Part shown: positions 47,363-55,793 of the stretch, one piece after another
Layout of the letters: each line of letters begins with the position of its first letter
Position numbering within the stretch: the stretch's first letter is position 1
NCBI RefSeq assembly: GCF_001420005.1
Contig: NZ_LJAK01000008.1
Location: 62,001 to 126,000 of the forward strand
Origin: Loktanella sp. 3ANDIMAR09
GTDB taxonomy: Bacteria > Pseudomonadota > Alphaproteobacteria > Rhodobacterales > Rhodobacteraceae
DNA length: 64,000 bases
Direction: 5' to 3'
Notes under the pieces: generated by a model
Told to the model about the DNA's origin: nothing
Database searches by the model: none
Seen by the model: the letters and a program-made list of their open reading frames with translations, nothing else
Position numbers and translations under genes: made by a program

Positions 47363-47661
47363 GCAGTCCTCGCCAGATCGTCCATGATTTTCGCCAATTT
47401 TGCGTCGAGCGGCGACAAACCATCTGCATCATGCGTCGTCAACGTCACCTGGACAGTTTTATAGACATTGGACCATTCGGGGTGGTGATTGAGTTTTTCG
47501 GCGTGGATCGCGGCCTGCGTCATCCAGCCAAAGGCCTGAACAAAGTTTTTGAACACGAATTCCTTGTGAATGGCGTCACGGTCGTCCTGAACGGTCCAGC
47601 CATTTGCCAGCAGTGGGGCGAGGGCCTCATCACGGTCGGTGCCTGTCAGTTTGTCGGTCAT
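47359..47661 (-). CDS. phhB: Pterin-4a-carbinolamine dehydratase
   Basis: PhhB dehydrates 4a-hydroxytetrahydropterin, recycling the cofactor of aromatic amino-acid hydroxylases. The 100-residue protein has the family signature EKLNHHPEW (residues about 60-68) and VTLTTHD with the third His. No phenylalanine hydroxylase is in the window; a role in molybdopterin synthesis has been proposed for this family. A pteridine-reductase-like SDR sits at 1.1-1.9 kb. The gene overlaps both neighbours by 4 bp. Confidence 0.95.
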   Translation of the reverse strand: MTDKLTGTDRDEALAPLLANGWTVQDDRDAIHKEFVFKNFVQAFGWMTQAAIHAEKLNHHPEWSNVYKTVQVTLTTHDADGLSPLDAKLAKIMDDLARTA

Positions 47662-48836
47662 TGTTGTTCCTCTCTGTTTTCGCGCCGGAAGGGGCCGTAG
47701 CTGGTCAGCACCTCGATTTCTTCGTCGACGGCGCGTTTCTCGGCTTGGACATAGCGGGCAATGGCGTCGCGGAAACCCGGGTCACCGATCCAGTGCAGTG
47801 AATGGGTGGGGACCGGCAGATAGCCCCGGGCAAGCTTGTGTTCGCCCTGCGCACCCGCCTCGACCCGTTTCATGCCCTGCGCGATCGCGAAATCGATGGC
47901 CTGATAATAGCACAGTTCGAAATGCAGCGCCGGGTGGTATTCGGTGCTGCCCCAGTAGCGGCCGAACAGCGTATCGCGCCCGATGAAATTCAGCGCGCCC
48001 GCAACAGGGCGGTCCCCGTCCAGCGCCAGCACCAGCAGCATGTCGTCGCGCAGGCTGTTCTGCGCGTGGTCAAAGAATGCCCGTGTCAGATAGGGCGTGC
48101 CCCATTTGCGGTTCCCGGTGTCCTGATAGAATCGCCAAAAGGAGTCCCAGTGGTGCGGCTGGATTGCGTCACCGGTCAGTTGCACGATCCGGCCGCCAAA
48201 GCCCTGAGCGGTGGCGCGTTCCTTGCGGATGTTCTTGCGTTTGCGGCTGGACAGGTCGTTCAGAAAGGCATCGAAATCGGCATAGTCATTGTTCACCCAA
48301 TGAAATTGTTGGCCGATCCGGTGCAACAGGCCCATTTCAGCACCTGCCAGTGCCTCGGCTTCGGTGCAGAATGTGGCGTGGACCGACGACAGGTCGTTGT
48401 CGGCCGCGATCTGCACGGCCCCCTGAACAAGTGCGGCCATGCCCACGACCTCATGGCCTGACCGGGTCAGGAAACGCCGCCCGGTGGCTGGTGTGAACGG
48501 CACGGCAATCTGCAGCTTGGGGTAATAGGCACCACCTGCGTTTTCATAGGCATGGGCCCAGTTGTGATCAAAGATATATTCGCCCTGTGAATGCCCCTTG
48601 GCATAGAGAGGGCAGACCGCGATCACCTGACCCTCTGACCTGGCAACCAGATAGCGCGGTTGCCAGCCGGACCGGCCGCCGACCGAACCTGAATCCTCCA
48701 GCGCGCGCAGGAAACGATAGGTTGTAAACGGGTCAACGGGGCGGTCGCCCTCGGGGGCGGCGCAGGCATCCCAATCGGCGGCGTCGATGCCGTCCAGCGA
48801 TGGCAAGGCGGTCAGTTCAATGGCGGGTTCTGTCAT
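47658..48836 (-). CDS. GNAT-like protein (COG3146 family)
   Basis: This 392-residue protein has a duplicated acyltransferase-like architecture: EYIFDHNWAHAYENAGG near residue 100, RKRKNIRKER in the middle and RYWGSTEYHPALHFELCYY near 300. It matches the COG3146 group, long annotated as putative acyltransferases in cell-wall or peptidyl-transfer chemistry; no substrate is established. The start at 48836 (MTEPAIEL) is preferred to an in-frame ATG 27 bp upstream. It follows the GDPD gene after 31 bp. Confidence 0.85.
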   Translation of the reverse strand: MTEPAIELTALPSLDGIDAADWDACAAPEGDRPVDPFTTYRFLRALEDSGSVGGRSGWQPRYLVARSEGQVIAVCPLYAKGHSQGEYIFDHNWAHAYENAGGAYYPKLQIAVPFTPATGRRFLTRSGHEVVGMAALVQGAVQIAADNDLSSVHATFCTEAEALAGAEMGLLHRIGQQFHWVNNDYADFDAFLNDLSSRKRKNIRKERATAQGFGGRIVQLTGDAIQPHHWDSFWRFYQDTGNRKWGTPYLTRAFFDHAQNSLRDDMLLVLALDGDRPVAGALNFIGRDTLFGRYWGSTEYHPALHFELCYYQAIDFAIAQGMKRVEAGAQGEHKLARGYLPVPTHSLHWIGDPGFRDAIARYVQAEKRAVDEEIEVLTSYGPFRRENREEQQ

Positions 48837-48867
48837 GGGGTGCAACGTGGGCGGCGTGCCCACGGCG

Positions 48868-49620
48868 TCAAGCCGGATAGCCCTCGAATGTGATGTTGTC
48901 CGCGATTTTGCGGGCTTCTGCCTCTTGTTCGGGCGATCTGATCGTCCAGGTCAGCACCTGCGCCCCGCGGGATTTGAGGTCTGTCACCTGTGGGTGATCC
49001 AATTCCGCCCGGTCATGGCTGATGAAACTGGCCCCCACATGATCGTAGTCGGGAATACCCGACAGCCGTTCCAGCGTCGGCTGCGGGATCGTGGGCCAGC
49101 CTGCGATGTCAAAGCCGCCGGTCGTCAAACCACGCGGCACATCGGGTATGAGACGGGCCATTTCCGCAACATGATGCGGGTTGAACGACATCACAGCCAC
49201 GTCGCCGGTGTAATGTTCCAGCAGCGCAGCGACGGCCCGGCCGATGGGGCCGGTATTGGGGCCAAGGCCGCCGTCCTGATCCTTGATTTCAAGCAGCAGC
49301 GGCACACGGCCGGCCACGACATCCAGCACCTGTTTCAGGGTCGGGATCGTCCCGCCGTCGCCCATCAGTGGAATTTGGGCCAGTTGGGCGCTGCTGCGCT
49401 GCGCGATCGGCCCCATTTCGATCGTCATGCGCCGCAGGTCGTAGTCGTGAAACACGACAGGCACCCCGTCAGAGGCGCATTGCAGATCGACCTCTATCCC
49501 GTAGCCGCCCGCCACGGCCGCAGCGACAGATGACAAGGCGTTTTCAGCGCGGCCTTTGCCTGCGTCATGATAGGCGCGGTGCGCGATGGGCCGCGCGAGA
49601 AAGGATGATGGCAGCATCAC
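48868..49620 (-). CDS. Glycerophosphodiester phosphodiesterase
   Basis: This 250-residue TIM-barrel enzyme hydrolyses glycerophosphodiesters to glycerol 3-phosphate and an alcohol. It has the N-terminal catalytic motif AHRAYHD ... RAENALSS with the His-Arg and Glu-Asn elements, the metal-binding IEVDLQ and VVFHDYDLRRMT with the second His. No signal peptide is visible, so it is probably cytoplasmic. It overlaps the RidA gene upstream by ATGA. Confidence 0.93.
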   Translation of the reverse strand: MMLPSSFLARPIAHRAYHDAGKGRAENALSSVAAAVAGGYGIEVDLQCASDGVPVVFHDYDLRRMTIEMGPIAQRSSAQLAQIPLMGDGGTIPTLKQVLDVVAGRVPLLLEIKDQDGGLGPNTGPIGRAVAALLEHYTGDVAVMSFNPHHVAEMARLIPDVPRGLTTGGFDIAGWPTIPQPTLERLSGIPDYDHVGASFISHDRAELDHPQVTDLKSRGAQVLTWTIRSPEQEAEARKIADNITFEGYPA

Positions 49621-50078
49621 GCGATTTCAAAGATCGCTTCGATCTCGACCATGACACCCAGGGGCAGTGACGCGGCAGAGACAGCTGACCGCGCGTGCCG
49701 GCCCTTGTCACCCAAGGCTGCGACCAGAAAATCAGAGGCACCGTTGATGACCTTGGGTTGGTCGGTAAATCCGCTGGTCGAATTCACGAACCCGGTCAGC
49801 TTGATCACGCGAACCAGCCGGTCGATGTCGCCGCCGCAGGCCGCCTTGAGCTGCGCCAAGAGGCTGATCGCACAGGCACGCGCCGCGGCGACGCCGTCCT
49901 CGATGGATGCGGTTTCGCCCAGTTTGCCCAACATGTTGCCCTGCGGCCCCTGCGAGATCTGACCGGACACATAGACCATGTTGCCGGTGACGACATAGGG
50001 CACATAATTTGCAGCCGGGGCCGGTGCGTCCGGAAGGGTGACGTCCATCTGGGCCAGTTTTTCTTCGATTTTGCTCAT
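49617..50078 (-). CDS. RidA-family protein
   Basis: This 153-residue member of the YjgF/YER057c/UK114 family has the segment GQISQGPQGN and the C-terminal VEIEAIFEIA. Family members form trimers that hydrolyse reactive enamines and imines. The last Arg/Glu residues match a subgroup rather than canonical RidA, so its substrate range is open. It is first in the run toward mscS, 58 bp after the HlyD-type gene. Confidence 0.9.
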   Translation of the reverse strand: MSKIEEKLAQMDVTLPDAPAPAANYVPYVVTGNMVYVSGQISQGPQGNMLGKLGETASIEDGVAAARACAISLLAQLKAACGGDIDRLVRVIKLTGFVNSTSGFTDQPKVINGASDFLVAALGDKGRHARSAVSAASLPLGVMVEIEAIFEIA

Positions 50079-50136
50079 GTGCGCACGCTCCTGTCGGGTT
50101 TGGGCCGACGCTACGCGGGCAGGGCGTAAAGGGCAA

Positions 50137-51438
50137 TCACGACTCGCGGAAAGCTCGGGCGAAATAATCTGTCAGCGGTTTGATCAGGTAGGACAGCGCT
50201 GACCGTCCGGCGGTCTTGACGAATACCTCGACCGGCATGCCGGGAAGCAGCATCAGGTCAGGTGGCAGGCGGTCGATTTCACCGGGGTTCAATGCAACTT
50301 CTGCACGGAAAAACGGCATGCCTGATTGTGCATCCTCAAAGGCATCTGCGCTGATCTGGGTCACGCGTGCGGACAGCTCGGGCGTGCGGCGCTGGTCAAA
50401 GGCGGGAAACCGCACGACTGCCTGTTGGCCCAAGAACAGCTGTTCGACGTCCCCGACCTGTACCCGGATGGTGATGACACGCGGTCGGTCCTGCGGCACC
50501 AGGTACATCAGGGGGTCTGCGGGCTGGATCACCGACCGGGGTGCATGGACCCGAAGCCCGTGGACGACGCCGGACACCGGCGCGCGGATCGCCAGCCTGT
50601 CAACACGCTGTTGCAGCAGCCTGCGACGTTCGGCCAGATCCAGCATGTCGGCGCGCAGATCGCGCAGGTGCGTGATCGCCTCTTCTCGGCGTGTCATCGT
50701 CAGGCCGGAAATCTGGATGTCTATTTCCGTCATCCGTTCGGCGGCCCGTGCGGTTTCGGCGATCACCTGCCCCAGGCGTCCTGACAGTTCCGCCTGTTCG
50801 CGTTGCAGCCCCATGACCAGGTTGGCCGGCGCCAATCCGCGATCCAGCAGCGATTGCTGGTCGGCGAGGGCGCTGGCAATCAGGTCGCGCTGCGTGGTCA
50901 GCGCGGCCCGTTGCGCGTCCAGACCCACGACCTGCGCTGCAATCTGCTGACGTTGCCGGTCCAGTTGCGCGGTCCGGGCGCTGATCGTGTCGATCCTTGC
51001 CGTAAAAAGCCTGCGCTGGCCTTCCATGACGTCTTGCGCTGCGCCGCCCGCCGATAGCAGGTCATGGGCAAACCGGACGGCGCTGCCGCCGTCGCGTTCC
51101 GCCACAAGACGCGCTTGCTGCGCGCGCATGCCCAATATCTGCGCATCCAGTGCCGCCAGCGCACCGGCCAGCCCGTCGCGGTCCAGCGCGATCAACAGAT
51201 CGCCCGCCTGAACCGCCTCGCCTTCGCGGACAAGGATACGCTCAACGATGCCGCCGTCGGGATGCTGGACGACCTGCCGACTGCGGTCGACCTCGACCTG
51301 TCCAGGGCTGATGACGGCACCGCTGATATGCGCCAGCACGCCCCATCCGCCCAGGCCGCACAGCAGCAGCAACAAGGTCAAGCCACCCGTGATCACCGGA
51401 CCACGCGCGGACCAGCGATCCATGATGCACCGGGTCAT
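50137..51438 (-). CDS. Type I secretion periplasmic adaptor (HlyD family)
   Basis: This 433-residue membrane fusion protein has a short cytoplasmic start and one membrane helix (GGLTLLLLLCGLGGWGVLA), then the lipoyl half-motif (VVQHPDGGIVERILVREGE). A long coiled coil with repeated Gln/Ala follows. The C-terminal HlyD domain (RAPVSGVVHGLRVH ... MPVEVFVKTAGRSALSYLI) matches PrtE-like adaptors. It links the ABC component to an outer-membrane TolC. Its ATG overlaps the ABC stop (ATGA), so the two are coupled. Confidence 0.93.
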   Translation of the reverse strand: MTRCIMDRWSARGPVITGGLTLLLLLCGLGGWGVLAHISGAVISPGQVEVDRSRQVVQHPDGGIVERILVREGEAVQAGDLLIALDRDGLAGALAALDAQILGMRAQQARLVAERDGGSAVRFAHDLLSAGGAAQDVMEGQRRLFTARIDTISARTAQLDRQRQQIAAQVVGLDAQRAALTTQRDLIASALADQQSLLDRGLAPANLVMGLQREQAELSGRLGQVIAETARAAERMTEIDIQISGLTMTRREEAITHLRDLRADMLDLAERRRLLQQRVDRLAIRAPVSGVVHGLRVHAPRSVIQPADPLMYLVPQDRPRVITIRVQVGDVEQLFLGQQAVVRFPAFDQRRTPELSARVTQISADAFEDAQSGMPFFRAEVALNPGEIDRLPPDLMLLPGMPVEVFVKTAGRSALSYLIKPLTDYFARAFRES

Positions 51439-53180
51439 GGCATTCCGGCGGCCCTGGCCGGCAGGGGTTGGATGTCGTGCGCATTGTGCAGCACCTTGCG
51501 CATCACCGAATCCTTGGGGCCGAACGCCCGGCACGTCCCCCCTTCGAGCACGATCAACAGGTCGCATTCCCGGATTGCCGCCGGTCGGTGCGCCATGATG
51601 AAAACAGCCTTGCCCGCGGCCTTGGCTGTGCGGATGGCCATGTTCAATGCGGCAGAACCATCGTCGTCGAGGTTGCTGTTGGGTTCGTCCAGTACCAGCA
51701 GGACCGGGTCGCCATAGAGCGCGCGCGCCAGTCCGATCCGCTGGATTTGCCCCCCCGACAAGGGGCAGGCATCGGTCGCCACACGGGTGTCGTAGCCAGC
51801 TGGCAGGCGCAGGATCATGTCGTGGGCCCCCGCCTGCCTCGCGGCGGTGACGACCGCGGCATCGTCCGGCTGCATCGACATGCGGGCGATGTTGTCCCTG
51901 ATCGTGCCGTCGCACAGTTGCACCTGCTGGGGCAGATAGCCGATGTGCCGGCCCAATGCGTCGGGATCATATTGATCCAGCGCTGCGTCACCGAGCCGGA
52001 CCGTTCCACCGACAGGTCGCCAAATGCCGGTCAATGCACGCGCCAACGCCGATTTGCCGGCACCTGACGCGCCGATGACACCGACGGCCTGGCCGGGTGC
52101 GACCGCGAAACTGACGGCACGCAACACCGGGTGATGCGCACCCGGCGGCACGACGGTCATCTGATCGACCAGCATATCTGCGCTGGGAGGTGGCAGGCAC
52201 ATGCGTCTGTGCGGCACTGGATTGACGCCCAGCAGGACTGACAGGTTTTGCCACGCCGCGCGGCCCTGTTGGAATACGGTCCACTGCGCTACGATCTGTT
52301 CCACTGGCAAGAGCGCGCGCGCCATCAGAAGCGACCCCGCGATCATCCCGCCGGGGGTCAGTTCACCGCGCAGCACGAGGTATGCCCCCAGTCCCAGCAT
52401 CGCCGATTGCAGAAACAGGCGAAGCGTCTTGATCACGCCGTTGCTGGTGCTGCTGGCCTGTGTCGCGACAAGGGCTGCATCCAGCGCCCGGTCGCGCGCG
52501 ACCTGCCACCGGGCGAAACAGTCGCGGCGCATGCCCATCGCCCGGATCACCTCATTGGCGCTGCGGATGTATGCGCCTTGGGTTTCAGCCTCTTGCTGCG
52601 AGGTCTGTGCCGTCGAAAGCGGCCTGCGCGTCACGTATCGGTTGATCACCGCCACGCCGATCAACAGGGCGCAGCCTGCCAGGGCGAGACTGCCCAGCAG
52701 CGGGTGAAAGACAAATATTCCCAGGAAAAAAACGGGTATCCATGGCAGATCAAACGCCGACAGCAAGGCAGGCGAGGCCATCAACCTTTGCACTGCTTCA
52801 AGGTCGCGCAGTCCGGTCTGTGCCTGCAACGATGCGGCTTGTGACGCATGCGCCTGCAAAACGGCGTCAAAGACCCGATCATCCAGCCGGGCCTGAAAAC
52901 GCGCGGCCAGACGCATCATGATCCGTCCGCGCATGACGTCGAGCAGCCCCATCGCCACATAGAGGAATGCCACGAGGATTGTGAGTGCGACCAGGGTTTC
53001 CACACTGCGCGATCCCAGCACGCGGTCATAGACGTTCAGCATGTAGATCGGACCGGCCAGCATCAGCATGTTCACGATCAGGCCGAACAGCCCGACGACC
53101 CAGCACAGAGGCAGGCCCTCGCGGTAGACGGCGCGCAGTTCGGTGCGCCCGTCACGGCGCAAGTGTTCAAAAGCCTGCAT
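51435..53180 (-). CDS. Type I secretion ABC transporter (permease-ATPase)
   Basis: This 581-residue PrtD-like exporter fuses a membrane domain (residues 20-310) to an ATPase domain: Walker A GASGAGKSA, signature LSGGQIQRIG and Walker B VLLVLDEP. It energises one-step export of RTX-type proteins or other substrates with C-terminal signals. No RTX protein with nonapeptide repeats is in the window, and no TolC. A CAGGA site lies upstream of the ATG, after an inverted repeat. It is co-transcribed with the HlyD gene. Confidence 0.95.
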   Translation of the reverse strand: MQAFEHLRRDGRTELRAVYREGLPLCWVVGLFGLIVNMLMLAGPIYMLNVYDRVLGSRSVETLVALTILVAFLYVAMGLLDVMRGRIMMRLAARFQARLDDRVFDAVLQAHASQAASLQAQTGLRDLEAVQRLMASPALLSAFDLPWIPVFFLGIFVFHPLLGSLALAGCALLIGVAVINRYVTRRPLSTAQTSQQEAETQGAYIRSANEVIRAMGMRRDCFARWQVARDRALDAALVATQASSTSNGVIKTLRLFLQSAMLGLGAYLVLRGELTPGGMIAGSLLMARALLPVEQIVAQWTVFQQGRAAWQNLSVLLGVNPVPHRRMCLPPPSADMLVDQMTVVPPGAHHPVLRAVSFAVAPGQAVGVIGASGAGKSALARALTGIWRPVGGTVRLGDAALDQYDPDALGRHIGYLPQQVQLCDGTIRDNIARMSMQPDDAAVVTAARQAGAHDMILRLPAGYDTRVATDACPLSGGQIQRIGLARALYGDPVLLVLDEPNSNLDDDGSAALNMAIRTAKAAGKAVFIMAHRPAAIRECDLLIVLEGGTCRAFGPKDSVMRKVLHNAHDIQPLPARAAGMP

Positions 53181-53194
53181 GTCAGCGTTCCTGC

Positions 53195-53217
53195 GACAGG
53201 TCCTGTTTCGACCTGTC
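53195..53217. promoter_or_regulatory. Inverted repeat upstream of the secretion operon
   Basis: GACAGGTC (53195-53202) and GACCTGTC (53210-53217) form a perfect 8-bp inverted repeat with a 7-nt spacer, 15 bp before the ABC gene's start codon. It may be a regulator binding site or an RNA hairpin in the leader. Confidence 0.45.
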
Positions 53218-53386
53218 CGGGTTCAGTTCCTGTGGGGTCAACGCGGCCGCGATACTGACGTGACACTGGCCCCGATGTCCGACACCAGCTTGCGCCATGT
53301 CGGGTCAATGGGCGGTTAACGCGCAAGAGATGACAGATCGTGCCGGGCTGCGTATTGTGGCGGCGCACGACAAAGGAGTAGCCGTG

Positions 53387-53767
53387 ATGCGTTCCATCTT
53401 CTGCACGATCAGCCTGAGTCTGATGGCCGCGCCGGTTTTGGCCGGACCCTACGATGGGACCTACAAACAAACCGCGAATTCCGAATGCGCGCTGGTCGGT
53501 GTGGATGGCGGCGCGGTGCGGATCGCAGAAGGAATCTTTTACGGTGTCGAGGCCGAATGCCGGATGTCCGACCCGGTCAATGTCCTCGAAATGGATGCGC
53601 TGCTCTACACGATGCAGTGCAGCGGTGAGGACCAGCAATTCACGGAACGCGCGATGGTCATGGACAAGGCCGAAGACGACGGCATCATCATGGTCTGGAA
53701 CGGCTACGCCTTTGTTTATGATCGCTGCAATCCGGATCCTTTTGCCGCCGCACCGCAGGACGAATGA
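53387..53767 (+). CDS. Small secreted Cys-containing protein
   Basis: This 126-residue protein has a signal peptide (MRSIFCTISLSLMAAPVLA, cleavage before GPYDGTY) and four mature cysteines (SECALVG, AECRMSD, MQCSGED, DRCNPDP) that could form two disulfides. The family is not recognised. An AAGGAG site lies 8 bases before ATG 53387. It is divergent from the secretion genes and is the last host gene before the prophage left end, which begins about 26 bp after its stop. It appears intact. Confidence 0.8.
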   Translation: MRSIFCTISLSLMAAPVLAGPYDGTYKQTANSECALVGVDGGAVRIAEGIFYGVEAECRMSDPVNVLEMDALLYTMQCSGEDQQFTERAMVMDKAEDDGIIMVWNGYAFVYDRCNPDPFAAAPQDE

Positions 53768-53793
53768 AGGCCCCTGTTCTGGCAATCGGTATT

Positions 53794-53961
53794 TGTTGTC
53801 TCAGCTGTGGGGGACTGAGACATTTGAGACAAAGCGTCGATCAGGCTGAAGCGTCGTTGGGCCTTTGAAACCAAGGCGGATCGCTGATTGGCGATTATTT
53901 ATGGTTTGAGACACAAATGTTCGGATCGCGACGCAAGGGGACGCGACGTTTGAGACACAAA
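53794..53961 (+). repeat. Left-end transposase-binding repeat array (attL)
   Basis: Five TGAGACA motifs lie in 161 bp: one inverted at 53797-53803, a tandem pair at 53816-53822 and 53825-53831, and two in the longer form TTTGAGACACAAA at 53905-53917 and 53949-53961. From the proposed end the outer group spans positions 4-38, and the inner sites begin near +112 and +156. This is close to the L1, L2 and L3 spacing in phage Mu as I recall it. The repeats are therefore proposed as MuA-type binding sites. No gene is present in this interval. Confidence 0.7.
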
Positions 53962-53978
53962 CGATCCCAAATGTTGCG

Positions 53979-54623
53979 TCAGACCAGGGCGCGGCCGATC
54001 CAGACGACGCGGCCGATGATCTCGAGCTGGGCGAGGTCGGGACCTTCGATGCGTTCGACGGGGTATTCTGGGTTGGACGAGATCAGGTCGATCCGGTCGC
54101 CGCGTTTCGCCAGGCGCTTGATGAACAGCGCATCGCCATAGGACACGGCATAGATGGCGTCGCGGACATCGACCTCTGACGTGTCGATCATGACCAGGTC
54201 GCCATCGCCAAGGGTCGGCACCATACTGTCGCCACGCGCATCGACGATGACCATGCGGTCCGGGTTCCGGCCGCCCAGCTTCTTGGAAAAGAAGTCAGGC
54301 GCAAAGGGGATCGGCGTCAACTCCTCGGCACGGTCCGAAATTGAACCACTACCAGCCGAAAGCTGAACGTCGTAGCGGCGAACTAATTTGGAATGAAGTG
54401 TGCCTTTGCCAGGAGCAGGGCCATGTCGTGGTGTACCAGTGACTAGCCAATCGACTGAGACGCCAGACACCTGCGCCATTTTGGCGAGTACCGAAGCTTT
54501 CGGTTCACTTACTCCGGCCAGATAGTTTCCCAATGTGCGCCGAGGAATGCCGATAGCTTTTGCATAGACCTCACCAGAATTGGCTCGATCCACGCAAATT
54601 TTGATCCTGTCCGCGAGGTTCAT
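53979..54623 (-). CDS. Prophage repressor, XRE helix-turn-helix with S24 peptidase
   Basis: This 214-residue protein is the likely lysogeny repressor. It has an N-terminal helix-turn-helix (YAKAIGIPRRTLGNYLAG, residues 20-37) and a C-terminal S24 LexA/CI-type domain with Ser133 (RGDSMVPTL) and Lys169 (ALFIKR). A potential self-cleavage site, Ala90-Gly91 (LSAGSGS), lies between them. That suggests SOS-induced cleavage rather than the ClpX route of the Mu repressor. It is transcribed leftward toward the end repeats and divergent from ner, across an operator region with inverted repeats. Confidence 0.9.
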   Translation of the reverse strand: MNLADRIKICVDRANSGEVYAKAIGIPRRTLGNYLAGVSEPKASVLAKMAQVSGVSVDWLVTGTPRHGPAPGKGTLHSKLVRRYDVQLSAGSGSISDRAEELTPIPFAPDFFSKKLGGRNPDRMVIVDARGDSMVPTLGDGDLVMIDTSEVDVRDAIYAVSYGDALFIKRLAKRGDRIDLISSNPEYPVERIEGPDLAQLEIIGRVVWIGRALV

Positions 54624-54639
54624 CTTAAATTCCTAACTT

Positions 54640-54771
54640 GAACGCCAGCGTTCAGCTTTTCGCGCTGCGTTCAGGTTCGAAATAAAGGTAGTTACATCAG
54701 TAACTTAACAAAATACAGGCAGAAAAATGCCTGAATTTGCCCCTATTGAGCCAAAAACAGCTTGATAAGCT
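54640..54771. promoter_or_regulatory. Repressor/early operator region
   Basis: The 221-bp gap between repressor and ner is AT-richer than its neighbours and has four inverted repeats. GAACGC-CA-GCGTTC is at 54640-54653, with a further half site GCGTTC at 54667-54672. GTTAC-ATCA-GTAAC is at 54691-54704, CAGGC-N8-GCCTG at 54716-54733, and AGCTT-GAT-AAGCT at 54759-54771. The first, next to the repressor start, is the best candidate repressor operator; the last is nearest ner and may bind Ner. Divergent promoters must lie here. Confidence 0.6.
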
Positions 54772-54844
54772 AGCCAAAAAGCGCCAACTTCCTCTCATGT
54801 CGTCGTCAAATGTGCGCCCGCCAGCGCCCACCGAAAGGACCAAC

Positions 54845-55150
54845 ATGAGCAAGGCAAAACACCCGTGGCACCCGGCTGACGTCCTGTGCGCACTCACGAA
54901 ACAAGGCCTGAGCTATGCAGAGGTTGCGCGCCGCCATGACCTGAACAGGTCAGCCGTCGCGAACGCCGCATCGCGTCCGAACTATTCCGCAGAAACCGCC
55001 ATCGCATCAGAGCTAGGCGTTCCAGCGCACCAGATTTGGCCGGACCGTTACGATGATCGGGGCCTCCCCCTGCACAAAATGGTCCGACGCCGTCTTAACG
55101 CACACATGGCCGCGCAGTCACGTCTAATTCGCGACGAGGTGCAGGCATGA
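54845..55150 (+). CDS. ner: Ner-family DNA-binding protein
   Basis: This 101-residue protein matches the Mu Ner/Nlp family: KHPWHPADVLCALTKQGLSY, helix-turn-helix EVARRHDLNRSAVANA and the signature LGVPAHQIWPDRYD. In Mu, Ner represses early and repressor promoters to control the lytic switch. ATG 54845 follows AAGGACCAAC; an in-frame extension upstream is not conserved. It opens the rightward early operon. The last 30 residues (MVRRRLNAHMAAQSRLIRD) extend beyond Mu Ner. Confidence 0.92.
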   Translation: MSKAKHPWHPADVLCALTKQGLSYAEVARRHDLNRSAVANAASRPNYSAETAIASELGVPAHQIWPDRYDDRGLPLHKMVRRRLNAHMAAQSRLIRDEVQA

Positions 55151-55521
55151 CCAAATCTGGCACCACGTATCAGCGCAACGAGATCAGATCCGGTGACGGT
55201 TCACTGGAGGATCGTGTGATAGGTGCGTCCGTCTGGGCGGCGATCACGTCGATCTGCGATCAGCTGAAGGTCCACCCGTTGTCCGGTCGCATGGCGGTCA
55301 TGCAGGACGCGTTCAATCCGCTTGCCCAGATCGCTGGCAAAGAGGCCGTCGCCATGCTGCGCGCCTGGGCCGACATGGTCGAAGCCTGCCGCTCTGGTGA
55401 CATGAGCCAGCCGCACGTCACGAAGGCAATCAGCGCATACGGCGATGCGGTCGAGGCAATGTTTACCCAGATCGAGATCGCCAATGCCGCACAGCGCGCC
55501 AAGGGTGAGGTGAAGCACTGA
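55147..55521 (+). CDS. Prophage early protein of unknown function (cassette gene 1)
   Basis: I do not recognise this 124-residue, mostly helical protein. It contains GASVWAAITSICDQLKVHP and a second helical half (MLRAWADMVEACRSG ... AMFTQIEIANAAQRAK) with no signal, membrane helix or catalytic motif. The start overlaps ner by ATGA and the stop overlaps the next gene, so it is expressed in the early operon. Its position between ner and the transposase suggests an accessory role in host takeover or counter-defence, which is inference only. Confidence 0.75.
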   Translation: MTKSGTTYQRNEIRSGDGSLEDRVIGASVWAAITSICDQLKVHPLSGRMAVMQDAFNPLAQIAGKEAVAMLRAWADMVEACRSGDMSQPHVTKAISAYGDAVEAMFTQIEIANAAQRAKGEVKH

Positions 55522-55793
55522 TGGGACATATCGCATCAAACCCGCGCGTCACGGCCGTGTCATTCCGCGAGGTCGCGTTGAGCGACCATGCCTGTGCCAA
55601 CCCCGGCGATGTCTTGAAGCGGACCGGTCACCTGGCCGTGGTCAAGGCGGACACCGGCTATGAGGTCCGCAATCTGTCCATCGACAAGTTGCGGTACTGG
55701 GGGTGGCATCCGCCATTGGCGCATCGCGAAACGCTGCTGGGGGCGCTGGCTGCCATGGGTCGGCTGCACCTGGGCGCACGGGTGTCGTCATGA
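55521..55793 (+). CDS. Prophage early protein of unknown function (cassette gene 2)
   Basis: This 90-residue protein is a small, probably mixed alpha/beta domain (GHLAVVKADTGYEVRNLSI; LRYWGWHPPLAHRETLLGA). No family was recognised. The ATG overlaps the previous stop by one base and the stop overlaps the next ATG (ATGA), so three consecutive genes are coupled. Confidence 0.72.
   Translation: MGHIASNPRVTAVSFREVALSDHACANPGDVLKRTGHLAVVKADTGYEVRNLSIDKLRYWGWHPPLAHRETLLGALAAMGRLHLGARVSS

Noticed and set aside
51439-51915. N-terminal extension of the HlyD-type adaptor
   Set aside because: It overlaps the ABC gene's coding end; the ATG at 51438 is coupled to the ABC stop and begins a normal adaptor.
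53794-53961. Possible CRISPR-like repeats
   Set aside because: The TGAGACA units are too short, irregularly spaced and partly inverted; they fit transposase sites instead.
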